Origin: Siniperca chuatsi
Lineage: Eukaryota; Chordata; Actinopteri; Centrarchiformes; Sinipercidae
DNA: 64,000 nt
Reading direction: 5' to 3'
Assembly (NCBI RefSeq): GCF_020085105.1
Contig: NC_058052.1
Location: forward strand, 24,418,233-24,482,232
Part shown: positions 37,061 through 49,480 of the stretch, in pieces
Position numbering within the stretch: position 1 is the stretch's first letter
Layout: each line of letters opens with the position of its first letter
Translations under genes and position numbers: made by a program
The notes under the pieces: model-generated
The model's input: only the letters and a program-made list of their open reading frames with translations
Told to the model about the DNA's origin: nothing
The model's database searches: none

Positions 37061-37262
37061 ATGGGATCATTTGAAACAAAAAAATGTTCATTATAGGACT
37101 AATGAAGTTTTGCTGGCGGGGAATAATGGTTAAGAATAGATGTTTGTGGACTTTGAAAAATAACGTTAAGAATTCTATACACCTCTGGCATGCTGGCATG
37201 TGGGGTCTAATTATCACTAAAAATGAATGAGATAGATTTTAGTAGGCCTATAATAGGCCCTG

Positions 37263-37263
37263 A

Positions 37264-37352
<89 letters not shown>
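37263..37352. repeat. (TATC)22 tetranucleotide microsatellite
   Basis: Ninety bases of nearly pure ATCT repeat, (GATA)n on the hoxd4b strand, beginning about 390 bases upstream of the hoxd4b start codon. Confidence 0.97.
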
Positions 37353-37353
<1 letters not shown>

Positions 37354-37360
37354 GTCTCTT

Positions 37361-39248
37361 TATCTGCCCCCTCCCCACCCCTCCCCCACACAGCACCTAT
37401 TGAAAACGCACGGACTGTAGATTTATGACTTTTAGCTGAATGACTTTTACCCCCACACAGATGGCCGGAGCTGCAAAATTAATCTCGCACATATTGAGGG
37501 ACGGCGGGGCCATATTTGGCCTTGTGGCCAGTCAAAGGATGGACAACAAAACATGGCCGGTCAGAAAGGCCTCCAATAAAAGAATGAGATAAAAGGTTCC
37601 CAGACAGTGACTAGTAGTTGGCTTTGTTAGGCCGGGGTCAGCCCGAGGTGTCCCGTTCACCACCACCAATTCGGCTTTTAAAGGGGGAAAATAAATGCAT
37701 TGCTTGGCTTAAAAAATGATGCTAAAGCAAGCTGGACGAGAGAAAAATGCGACAGGGCTGAAAAATGAAAGTGAATTATGCTGGATCTATAATCGAAAAA
37801 CGTGAAAGAGATAAGTGAATATGCTAAGTTCAAGCCCTCACACGAAGAAAAAAAAATCATATAATGAGGGTGCTTGTATTCCGTGCGTGAATATTTTGTC
37901 TTTTGCTAGACTGAACTAGTTTTTGTCCAAAATGCTAAAACACAAATGCCAGGGTATAAAAATAAATCATCTTTGCACGGAGGAGTAGACCATAAATCAG
38001 TGTTATATCCTTCAGGATTTCATGAGGATGTCTTCTTTGGCTGCAGCTGCTCTCTAAGGATGTTAAAGGTCTGATGCTCAGCCAAAACCTCTTAATAAGC
38101 ACTGTTAATCCTACTATTACCTCTGCCTAATATAGCCTGTAATAATACTCCAATAAAGACAAGAGGGAGAAAATGTTTTTCCTTGGCTGGGGCATTAAAG
38201 GAGCTCATGTGAAGGGTGTAATGGGTTTGAAAATTTTGGCATGGTTGACAGAGTACAAGTGAACTAAAGATTATATGGGCTTAATCTATCTGATCTAATG
38301 AGCCACTTGTTCAGAACAGCTCATAATGAATGACTGATAAGCTACCAGATAGGTAATAAAGGGGCTAAACCTCACTTTTTTTTGTCAGTTTGAACAATTT
38401 TTCCTCTTAGTTTCATTGTTCCTTTTAACACGAAAACAAAATCTGCGTGGTGAATGGGTCCCTTGCCTCAACCTCTTCCACTGAGATGTCATTGAGCGAA
38501 GCACTTACACCATATTTTGTGATGGGAAGTGTTAGTGTACACTTGCATTTGCAACTTTTTCATTTCACAGGAAGATTTTCAGCCACTTATACATTATTTA
38601 AAGCTTTTAATTTCAGACATTCAGCAACATTAAGGCAAGATAAACCAACATATTTATATGAATTACTGTGAACAAATACTTTAAAATATTACAGCCACAT
38701 TAGCTACAGTCCTTTATGAATAGAGTGTGCTGCAGAAGTGATTTCATCGGGGCAGCAAGCCATGTAACTAGTTTTGAGTGAAATCTTTATTAGGTTACAT
38801 GCACACCAGTACGCAGATCAAGGTATTGTGATGCTGTTGTTGTGATAACTTTTTTTCTGTGTTTAAGCTTTGTGCTGCAACCAAATTGCCGTTTTGATTT
38901 CTTAATCAAGACTCAACGCAGACCTTAATGCTGCCGGGGGAATTGGATCCTGTAGCGTGATCACATCGTACACTGTGTAACTCAGCATGTGCAAACTGTC
39001 CTGCTCAATTGGTGATCAGTTTGGATGCAAACAGCAAAGGATGACATGACAACCTAACTTCCCCATCACCTCATTCGAGCTGCTTGGTGCTTAACCACAG
39101 ACAACTGCCAAAGGTAGCCTTTAGGAAAGTGTGAATTGTTAAGGAGAGCTGGCCTGAAGAAGGATACGTTCCTTTGGCAAACAAAAGCATTGTTAACAGT
39201 CATCAGTTTTCATTCTCTTCCCTTGGATTATGATAGATGGTTAGTCAT
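37361..39248. other. spacer between hoxd4b and mir-10d
   Basis: No coding exon is visible. The stretch is AT-rich with ordinary-looking unique sequence. In other Hox clusters the interval between Hox4 and mir-10 carries shared regulatory DNA and 5' exons of long Hox4 transcripts, so some of it is probably functional. Nothing in the single sequence marks which part. Confidence 0.5.
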
Positions 39249-39328
39249 CGCCCATAGACTCCCCTAGAACCCAATCTGTGACTGAGGCAGCTCCACACAC
39301 ATTCGGTTCTACAGGGTATTTATAGGCG
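39249..39328 (-). ncRNA. mir-10d: microRNA miR-10d precursor
   Basis: On the minus strand the 5' arm (39296-39318) reads TACCCTGTAGAACCGAATG followed by TGTG. This has the miR-10 seed ACCCTGT and the 3' end that I recall as distinctive of fish miR-10d. The 3' arm near 39259-39281 gives CACAGATTGGGTTCTAGGGG, a miR-10 star sequence. The arms pair along their length around a loop of about 15 bases, and the outer CGCC/GGCG closes the hairpin. miR-10 genes sit between Hox4 and Hox5 and have Hox and other mRNAs among their targets. This copy lies about 2.4 kb upstream of hoxd4b on the same strand. In zebrafish mir-10d is reported as the only survivor of the HoxDb cluster. Confidence 0.97.
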
Positions 39329-42300
39329 AAGGTTCACTTCACGGCTGGCTGCTGATGACTTCTTCTTGTTGCTGACAGTGATTTACACTCACATGTTCCT
39401 CCACTCCGTTGTATTTACTATGACTCCAAATAATTACAGTAAAACACCATTCAACCGCATTCGTTTTTAAGATGTGCATGTTTCCGTTGTTCAACATATG
39501 ATGTATCAGTGTCATGAAACCACTGAAGGTGCTGTAGCATGTGGCTTTTTGACATCAATAACTCATTAAGGCACACCACATTAATTCTGATACATGGCCT
39601 GAGTGTAATTACTGTAAGCAAGCAAGACCATCACCTAGAAGACTGTCAGCCTCGACAGTGCACTGTGGACAAGGTGGATATTGGATTGGGAAATCTGCAT
39701 GAGATCTGTCTTGTAGCACAGCGGGAGAGTGATTTACAGAACAAAATAGCAGAAGCTAAAAGTTTGTCATAATGGCACATGGTGAAACAAGTGGATGAGT
39801 TTGTGAAACAGTCGGCCACCTTGTCCCAGCCACAGTCTCATTCATTTAAAGTAATTAAACAAGGTTTTCAGAAATACTTTGAAATCATGTATTGATCTTT
39901 GAACACTCCATCATAATACATCATCCAGCTCAGCACTGCAAGAGCATTTCTAATTAGTATGTGTGACCTCGGTGGTATCTAAGCACCTATAACTCTTTCA
40001 GTGAGTGCCAAACTCTTCATTGAAATATATGTGCTCATACTGGATTGGAAAAAGTACCATGAGTATAAATAGAACTTTAAAATCTGTGAAAATGAATGAT
40101 TTGCTTACATATAAGAGAAACCTGTATTATGTTATACAGTTTGTTTCTGATTTGGATGAACAAGCCTTGTATATTTTGTTATTTTAAACATCTGTTTTAC
40201 AGGCCACAGCAGTTGGTAAATCCACCTTTTTCACATTTTCACCAGCCACCCTGGTTTTGAGGATAGAATAATGACAGTTGGGCACCTGCCAGTTGGCGAA
40301 CAAGCGACCAGCTTGTTTACAAGCTACCAGCCGCAGTGCAAACGTGACCAGCATTGGGATGGTGGCTAATGGCAATTTCTGAACTTGGCCTGGGCCTCAG
40401 ATTGGACTAAAATGAAGATTACGAGAACATGACACTGAGGGCAATTCTATATTTCTCATTTAGATCCTGCCAAAATACATTTATGATGGTCCCCAGCCCT
40501 TATATATGTTTATAATTCAACATCTGTTGTCAGCTGGCCAGTGGAAGCACCAAAGGATCATATCCAAGGATGTTTGAGTTTAAATTATAATCAGGCAATC
40601 TGCAATGAAAGGCAATTTTACCAATATGACTATATGATAGCATATTATTATTAAATTAAGGGTATTTTATAAAACATATATATATGTATATGTAAATAAA
40701 TAATGTATTGATTTTTATCCCACTCTTTTATCAGTGGCCATGCTCTACTGAAGGCAACATTATTGTCTTTTTCAATTCCCACACATCATGTCTTTATTCA
40801 CGCATGGTAATGTATTATTAAGAATATCGGTTGTTTTGGTCAAGATGCCATAGGGATTCTCTGTTTCCAGTTCTCGCCTTGGCCAATTTCATGTGTTCTG
40901 ACAGGGACTCATTTTAGCTGTTTACGTTTACTAAATTCCCATGGCCGTTTGAACGAGGGCCTGGTGAAAACCCTGCTCTGAACCATTTGTTGCTAAAGCA
41001 AAAACAGCTTGGGTTGCATGGAGTGAGAAGAACAGCAAAACTTTATGTAAAGCATGATTGGTTTCATATTAAACAGTGGGAAAGGTAAACACAAAAGAGT
41101 TTTAAAGCTAAGCTAAACATTGATTCAAATGGATTTGGTTGAATAATGAAACTGCAGAGTTTAGAGAACCTATCTGCACATGTAGAAAGTACAAATGGTC
41201 AAAAAATCTATTCAGTTTAGGACTATTAATCCATGCCTTGACTAAAAAGGACTTTGACCTAAAACTTTCATTTTTCACAATGATTCCAGCCTAAACTCTC
41301 CTGCTGAATAGGGGTTAGAGGACTGGAATCATTAGCTTACACCTTTTGAATGGGGTTCCCTAGCTCTGAACTTTGGTGGACTCCTTTTAGAGGCAACAAC
41401 AACAACGGAGTGATGTTTCGGTTTTTGAAAGAGCATTCTTCTTTAAGAATGTAGCCTAGCTGCCGTCAGGTCGCGGGAGGGTCAATCAGAATCGTTGACC
41501 GCTGGTTCACCGTTTCATTAGTCCTCGTGCTGGACAGGGCCACGCAGGGGCTCGAGCTGGGGACCATCCAAAGTTCACGCGGCCTGCGGGAGCCGCGAGG
41601 CCATTGTTTCGCTGGTTTCTCCCTCTGTAGATAGATTATTGTTGTGCAAAGGCAAATGCTAGTTGGGAATTAAAGGGTTAAAGTGTGAGAAAACAGGACC
41701 ATTTTTTAATCAAAATATAGTCCGCGGATTTCATTTTAACAGATTGGATTAGCGGAATAGATTTTTTCCCCTGCTACATCATTCACTAACTCCTCCTGTC
41801 GCTGCCGTTTAATCATCCCTCATATATCCATTTTCAGTTATTGGTAGAGTATTGATTAACGCCAGCTCGTAGATGGTAAACCAGTATCTTAGGCTATTAG
41901 GACGAATATTCCTCTACTATTCCCCTATTTTGTAAACATCTAGCAGCTGAAAATGCTCTTTCTGAATATTCTAGCTGGCCGGATTTGTATTTAGTAGATT
42001 ATTTTCCAATTTATAATTTTGCATACAGACCTCCCAGTCGCTCCGCTCATATAACCACAGACAGCTCAGTAAGACTAAAACAGCTTCTCATATAAACAGC
42101 CTATTGCCTTTTAGACAAATTCGCCTCTCATCCAGAGTTGGGTCTGTGATATAAAGCCATTCAGATGTGGCTTTTCTTTCTGGGGTCGTTTCACTTTTTC
42201 ATCTTAGACAGGCTGACCGCCGGCTCACCCCTCCGCCCCCGGCCCTCTGCCGGGTCAAAGCCGAGCTGAGTGCAGCTTTAACCCGGTTTAGACATTAACT

Positions 42301-44347
42301 GCGACCTCCAGCCCTGGGAACCCGTGCACCGTCTCGGACTGACCAGTGCCAACAAGTAGAAGCCGCAGATTCTGACTGTAAATTAGGCAGATGAAACGAA
42401 ATCACAACCACTGAGTCGAGATGGCAGAATTGTATCATTTGTTGTGCCTACAACTGCAGCACGCAATCTGTGTGAAAACGTGTCTTATTGGTCTATAGGC
42501 ATGAGCGAATTGTGATTACAATTGAATCAGTTTAATGGCTCTGAAACTAAAAAAGGAATTAGCCAAATCACATCAGCGCAAATGTTGGTATTTACTAAGG
42601 AAAACCAAATCTGTTTTATATAGTAAAATAAAGAAATGTGTAGGCTATGATTATTTATTTATTTAGCCTAGTTTCCAAAATATTGTAGACTACAAAATAA
42701 TAATGAATAGAGATTAAAATATTGCATTGTGAACAACACAAACCCTGTTGTCTTACCACAAGTATTAATAGCTGTATGCAGGTTATGATATCGTGAATGA
42801 GTCCTTTGGATGTCTGTATAAAGATTAGATAGAGCCTTTAACTGTTGCCGGGCAGCTAAGTAAATACAATAGGTTGCCGTTTTCTGCCATAATAATAAAC
42901 TGAAATGCAATTGGTTACTGTAGTAAAAAAAATATATATATATACTTTCTACAATAATAATACATTCTTCCTTTGTGTCAGTCTACAGAACATTTAGTTA
43001 CGTTTGTGCACAATCCAATAAAGCCAAAAATATATCTTTGAGAAAAGAAAACTTGCCAGCAACTTTCAGTCACTGCACCAAAAGTGCTCTACAGCCCTGG
43101 ACGTTTTTGGGTTAATGTCACTGTTGTCGTGTATTTTCCATGCGGTTATGGAACAGAGTCCCCAGCTGTGGCTATAATCAACATTTTCTCCTCGTCATAA
43201 ACTGCTGGCATATAGTTCCCTTCTCGCTTCTGTTTATAGCCTGTAGAGGAGGGGAGGCTTGGTGTGAGCAGAGATACTCGTAAAATTTTACATCTCAAGA
43301 AAGTGCCGTAACTCCTGCTAACTGTGTTTACATATACACACAAACATCCACCGATATACGACCAGAAAATCAAATCCTTTTGAATGCGGCACGCAACACT
43401 GCAGCTCTCGGCCTAACGACAGGTTAGAGTGCTAAAGTTGCTCAGCTGAAAACTTGCAGTCCTCCAGCCTGCAGACACAAACAGTGTATTCAAATGTGTT
43501 TTCTGATACAAAATCATCTCAGAGGCACGGCTTTATTATTACCCATTTGGCCTTATTTAAAATTAGTATTGTTACGACGTCCCTAAATTGGAGATTATGA
43601 TGTCAAAATCCTAAACCTGAAAATCCTCAGCATATGGAATAAGGTTTTGCCGCTTCAGTATTCAAAGGATATACTGCATGCCCACTTAAGAACACACATG
43701 CTGTTTCATGTTAGGCCTTCCTACGAAACAAGTTAAAACACAGACCTCTGTTAATTAAAAATCCAAACAAAGCTCCAAACAGAATGACGGCGAACTGATA
43801 TTTGATATCACCCACTTCTCTGGACTGTAAGGTGAGGGCGGACAGCAATATTTAACATGATCCTAAACAGTCCTCCTTAACAAAGGCTTCCCACGGGCCT
43901 TGAACATTTTTGATTTGGAAAAAAAAAAAAAAGACGTTAAACACGTTTGAAAAAATTCTGACTGACCTCAAAGTGTGGATATTTTTAGGATCTTAAAAGT
44001 AGCCCGTTTAATTATCCTGCGTCCCTGATGAGTTTTATCTTGTATTAACTAATTGTTTTGCAATTTTAGAAATTATAATTTGACTTGAAAAGCTCAAGAA
44101 GAAGAAAAAAAACATCAACAAAATATCTAAAGTGAACCAATGTCACGTCTTACCACTGAAACACGCCTTGGATTTCACCAACACAAGGCCTTGAAAGTGA
44201 CTGAATTTGATGTCCGAAAGTCCAAGAGCATGACTGCCCTGCCAAAACTATAACCTCTGGAGTGAGTTAATTAGATTATATGTTGGACCACAGGTGGATC
44301 TCTGGACCCCCCTCACTCACTTTAGCAAGGGCGCCCACCCCCCCACT

Positions 44348-44399
<52 letters not shown>

Positions 44400-45445
44400 C
44401 ACCACCACCTCTGTCCCTCCATCTACCCCCTGCCCCTTACAGTCATAACTTCATATCTGTGCCAAATATGAAATCAAGACACACTTACTTGCTCTGTTCT
44501 GATCTCGCGTGAAAACACGATTGCTCGTTACTGTAAAATCCCGTTGGAGCGGATCGAAACTGATTATTGGAACCGTCTCCGTTGTTTCTCTCAGCAACAC
44601 AAAGAGCATTCTGTTGATTTCGGACAAATATCGGCTACCAATCCCATCTGGCCGCCTGTCGGCTATTCTCTCTGAGTTATATTTTGGGGCATGTCAAACT
44701 GCCGGCAATAAAACACACTTTATTACCGTCACGTGCTCAGTTTTTTTTTTTCGCTGCTCCCACGCGGGTTCATAAATTATTAGGCCCCTGCACCGAGAGC
44801 CACTCTATTCGATAATGGCGCCAAAGAAAAAAAAGGCTTTAATCTCTGGGGGTTTGTGGTCATTTTAACTCACGTAGAGCGGTTTGAGTGTGTTTTCTTC
44901 CTCTTTTCGATTTTATTTTTTGCCTGTTTTTGAATATGGGATTTTCGTTATAGATACATACAGAAGAAAATGATTTTTCTTTGTGTTTCTGGAGTTTTAA
45001 TCGAATTACTTGCCCTCTTTGATATAATTTGGGGCTCTTTGGTTGCTATGATATTGAAGGGCGACACATGTTCCTGGAAGACATTTGTGAACGGAGTACA
45101 ATCCGTGCGTGAAAATGATATTTCGTTTGTAGAGTCTGCATGCTGTCACCTTGTTGAGACCCCCGTGTGGCTTGCACTGCAGTCCTTTCCTCCAAAACAA
45201 GCAGAGACTAAACGCTGTTTGCATTTTTCCGGATGTTTCTGGAATGCTGTTTGGAGCATTTGTTTCCTGCTTTGATTTCCGTAAATGGGGAGCAATAAAA
45301 CCATAAACTGGCTCTGTGAAAACAGACCGCGGGTCAGTGTGTGTGGTTGTGTGTCAGCTCTGCGGCTGCTGAGCACATTTAAGTGTCAAAACAATGCATT
45401 AAACCAAAAGTTACATATACAAAAGTATTTAAAAATAGGCCTACT

Positions 45446-45478
<33 letters not shown>

Positions 45479-46103
45479 GCAAAAAAACGTTTGTAACTGA
45501 CTTAAATAACACGCATTTCACGTGTATTTTTTTTATCATGTGCAGCAAAACACATTTATTTCTTGTCTTTTTTGCAGCGGGGTTTGTTTGGTTTATTATC
45601 CCCAAAATGTTCAGTAACCGCTGATGAAATTATTAATAATGCACAGGCGAAGCCGAATGTCACCAGTGCGCGAGCGTGGTTTAGCAGACAAGGTGTTCAA
45701 TGTTCAAGAACTGCGGTGCAAACGAATACGTTTTCTTTATCTTTCCTTTAATTAGCAAAGTGTCACCGCCGTTTGTAAAGCACAACCCACTTGAATCCGT
45801 GATTTATAGCGCTTTAGCTTGGCGTCCTGCCTAATAACGCCTCCCAGCTGCTGTGGCATAAAGTCACGTCCAGACCAAACAAAAATGTCCCGGGACAACA
45901 GCGCGGATGAAGTCGCCCTTTTCGAGGTGCATTCAAGGTAACTGGGAGAAGAGAGTTCTCATGACCTCCAAATTGAACGAACCGGAGGGGGGTGTCGTTA
46001 CCCGAGTCTGAACCGGGGTCGATGCACATCCACAGAGCTGGAATCTGTGTCCTGGTGCTATTGAAGAACATATCATCCTTGAATCTGTAGCGCCATCTAG
46101 TGT
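39329..46103. other. long Hox-free interval, mir-10d side
   Basis: No homeobox remnant, hexapeptide exon or other gene is recognised on either strand. GC-rich patches at about 41450-41630 and 42205-42320 stand out from AT-rich surroundings and could be CpG-type promoters or conserved elements. A (CA)n array is at 44348-44399 and (AAT)n at 45449-45477. The groups 5-8 genes that would sit here are absent. HoxD5 to D7 were lost before jawed vertebrates diversified, and hoxd8 is missing from this copy. Confidence 0.55.
44348..44399. repeat. (CA)n microsatellite
   Basis: About 26 CA units with a single CG interruption, ending in CCACCACCACC. Confidence 0.95.
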
Positions 46104-48994
46104 TCAAACCATACACAACAGCGCCAACTCTGGTCCGTGAGAAGCCAGTGGAGGATGCAGCTGTAAATCGACACTATAGTAGTCTCATCTAAAGACTTTT
46201 TTCGCTACTTACTATGTTTTTAATAATGGACAAGGATGATGGAGCAGCATCTCCATTAGCGCGTAGTAGTATTAGTATTTTTCCGAGGTAGATCGATAGT
46301 ATTGGAAGGAATTTGTTACACTCAGTATGTGTATTACCATGCAGATCTGCGTCCATGGTGCAGGTAAAAAAAAAAAAAAAAAAATAATAATTTTTTTAAA
46401 TATTATTCAAACAACTAATTTAAGGAGCCGTGCATCTCTGATGGAGGTATGCCTCTGGAAGCATGTGCGGTGTTTCACCTATTTCCTGACTGATACCACC
46501 CCCTGGTGGCTCATAATAACAATAGCACTCTTGGCACAAACATTAAAAAATTGGATACAATTACCTGAACGTCCATCAACAGTTTAAGCAACCACGAATT
46601 CACGAATTCAAAATGGTACTATGTGATGCAACATACTTATTTTATCTCACAGTTACATTTGTTATAATCTGTTAAACCCAGTCGAAAATAAGTTTACCAT
46701 ATGTGAAATAGACAGATAGACAGATAGAACTATTACTTACTGTTTTAATCATTGAGAAATAATGAAATAGCTCATAACCTTTTTTTTGTTACCTGTTTCA
46801 GATGATAATGTCCAGCTGCCTCACTTTGGGTAAACTGCTCAAGCTGTGTGAGTTCTGAAAAATAAACAAATAAAAGAAACATGTTATCAGTGAACTGCAT
46901 AAGAATAAGCTTCCTAAAATGTGAAAGTCTGTGGATAAACATCAAAGACAAGCCACGACACAAAGGCCCTTTTACTAAAAAGTAATGATCCCACATCATC
47001 AATTCTTAAATTCAGCTTTATTTTGCTGTTGTTAAAAATCTAGTGAGGATTTTTCAGTAAAAATCAGGCTCTCAAGACAAACCTGCAGGGTGTTTTCTTC
47101 TTCTGTAAATGTCCGACTGGATCTGAAGCACCATCCTGCGGGGACAGCGAGACAGGAATGTTTTGTAATATACTGACAGGGGACACAAACGCATCTCTAG
47201 CTGTAGGTTTCTGTCTTTGTCATTCTGTCTCTCTCTCAGGCTCTGTTTCGCTCTGTCTTGTGTCTTTCTGTCTTTCTCAGGCTTTAATTTAATGTCTCCC
47301 CTATCTCCTTTTGTCTCTTTGTTTCTCTCTCACACACATAAACACACACACACACACACACACACTGATTCCCTACTGCATTGCGGTAGGTTGTAAATAT
47401 TGAGTGCCAGCTGAGCTTGACTGAGCAGCACCAGTGAAACACTGTCTTTGTTTCTCTCTATCTCTCACACCCCGCCTGCTGCCCTCATGAGAAAAGAAAA
47501 AGAAATGTAAAATTCAAAAAAGGGAGAAAATACTGTCTCTTTGTCTCTCTGACACTCAGGCTGCCCTCATAAAAAAGGACGTCAATGAAAACAAAAACAC
47601 AGAAGGATTCCTTCTGTCTTGTTCTGTCCATCTGTCCATGTACGTTTTATGGAGGAGGAACGAGAAAATCAGTTTCTTTTACAGTGGCCTCAAAAGATTT
47701 CGTATAAAAGCAGTATGAAGAAAGATAACCGGACAAAGAGGAGAAAGCTAAAATGTGAAAGGAGAACATTTTCTGATGGTCTGTCTATTCAGAGGGCAGA
47801 TGATCCACTGAGAGAGAGAGAGAGAGAGAGAGAAAACCTGTTCACGGCACCTACATGTTTTTCTTTGCATTGAAAGAACCACTAGTAGTCCTTTTTTGTT
47901 TTTCGGCTGAAGGACGAACATTAAGCCACTTTGTGTGGGATTAAACACCTGCATATCTATAAAAATAGCCAAATTCACGTGCATGTGCATTTTAAAAAAT
48001 GTCGCTCAAGTGTGTCTTATGACCACACTGAGGACTGCAAAGGGCTCAGGGCTGCACTTTGAGAAACCGTCCTTGTATCAGCATCATACATCCTTAAACA
48101 ATTTTTAGTTACATTCCTCTTGAATGCATGTGTGTATTTCACTACACTGAAACATCTGTCAGTTTGTACACAGACATATACACACTTAGAATAAATATAA
48201 GTTTTGTGCATCAGGCCTTTTAATTGTAACCAAATGCAGTTGTGTTATTATACAATATGAATCATAAAGGATGGTGCTGTTCCCTCTTATGACTTGGAGC
48301 ATTTGGAAAAACAGGAACAGTTAAACAAGAGTTGTCTTATAACATATTTCTTATAACCTGTTTCTTGTAGCTCCAAATATGCAATTTAGTCATATAGGAA
48401 TTATATTCACATGAGACTAAGACCTAAATTTTAGTTTGATGTTTGTTTGTTCGTTAGCTACAGTAACTGTGTTGGTGAAAAAGCCATTTTGCCAGTGTGC
48501 AGACACAACAGAGCCTAACAATTACAAATTAAGTTATTCTGTAATAGTCTGCAGACCGTGCAGTCCATTGTAAAAGCCTGCTTAATTAAGGTTTAAGGTG
48601 ACTTTTATTGTCTCCCATTGGAGAAAATTGTCTTGGATTAAGGGAATTGCTGCATTAAAACGAATTACATTACAATAAAACACATGCATAAACATGCACA
48701 CGTGCAAACATTAGCCTGAGATAAAACAACTAAGCAAATTGGTCAGAAAGCCATTCACTCCGTTAAAAACTACACAAATTCAAAGGCATTGGCTACATCT
48801 CAAAACATACACACCTTAATTAGGTAAACTTACCTATAATGCAGCATAAATCTACACACACACATCTAGTGGAGCAATGACTGGATATTCGTTTTCACAC
48901 CATTATGAGGGTTAAATTGCAGTTCAAATGTCAATGCTCAGTCTCGGTACCTGGTGTGAGCAGCCTGCTGGACTCCATTTTCCTCTGCAGCATC
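46104..48994 (-). other. candidate spliced transcript with open frame, unrecognised
   Basis: Four exon-like blocks are seen on the minus strand. They are 48951-48994 (44 nt, CCCAG before, GTACCG after), 47083-47135 (53 nt, CCGCAG, GTTTGT), 46793-46854 (62 nt, TTTTCAG, GTAACA) and a possible last block from 46160 (TTTACAG) to a TGA at 46104. Joined, one frame stays open for 71 codons, with the pieces DAAEENGVQQAAHT, MVLQIQSDIYRRRKHPA, LTQLEQFTQSEAAGHYHLKQ and LHPPLASHGPELALLCMV. No start codon precedes the second block, so an upstream exon is missing or translation starts at its Met. I recognise no family. It could be a small gene, 5' exons of a long mir-10d/hoxd4b transcript, or chance. Confidence 0.3.
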
Positions 48995-49480
48995 CTGGGA
49001 TCAACAGACAACAAAATAGAAAACGAAATTAAAAACTCAAAGCAGATTTAAAAAAAAAAAACAACTTAATTTCAGCCAGAAATCAGTGGACATTGCATTT
49101 GCCCAAAGCACGTTATCAAATGTATAGCTAGACAGTTGGAACAGGAGAGAAAACGTGCAAAATAAATCTACGTACGCATCTTTTTTCACTAGTTGTTTTC
49201 ACACCCTATCGGTAATTAACGTTATTTTATGTCAGATGTGTGTAAACAAGGGGAATTTTAACATTAAACGTAACATTTAACGAATAAATTAGACAAATCT
49301 AGATTTTGTTCGGGGGAAATATTGCAGAGAGACAAAGAAAATGTAGAGAGGAACCGTCCATGAAGGCGCGCGGGTGCAGAGGAGCGGTTCTGGGCCATCG
49401 AGAGCGCGCGAGGTAAGGCTGCAGGCTGAGGGTACGCACTGCACGCGCACACATGACCGTTAGCGGCCAATGGCGGGCAG
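48995..49480 (-). promoter_or_regulatory. possible CpG-rich promoter block
   Basis: 49320-49480 is GC- and CpG-rich (tgaaggcgcgcgggtgcaga, atcgagagcgcgcgaggt) in otherwise AT-rich DNA. It contains CCAAT-type words (ggccaatggc). It lies just upstream, in minus-strand sense, of the candidate spliced blocks at 46.1-49.0 kb and would suit a transcription start for them. Confidence 0.35.

Noticed and set aside
37223-37420. An open frame of repeated Tyr-Leu-Ser-Ile.
   Set aside because: It is a translation of the TATC microsatellite.
45814-46116. A 100-codon minus-strand open frame.
   Set aside because: It has no family motif that I recognise and no initiation context. Only its upstream edge overlaps the candidate terminal exon, which is read in a different frame.
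49264-49470. A 68-codon minus-strand open frame in the CpG-rich block.
   Set aside because: Its first codon is TTG, not ATG, and there is no homology. The GC-rich composition explains the open run. The block is kept only as a possible promoter.
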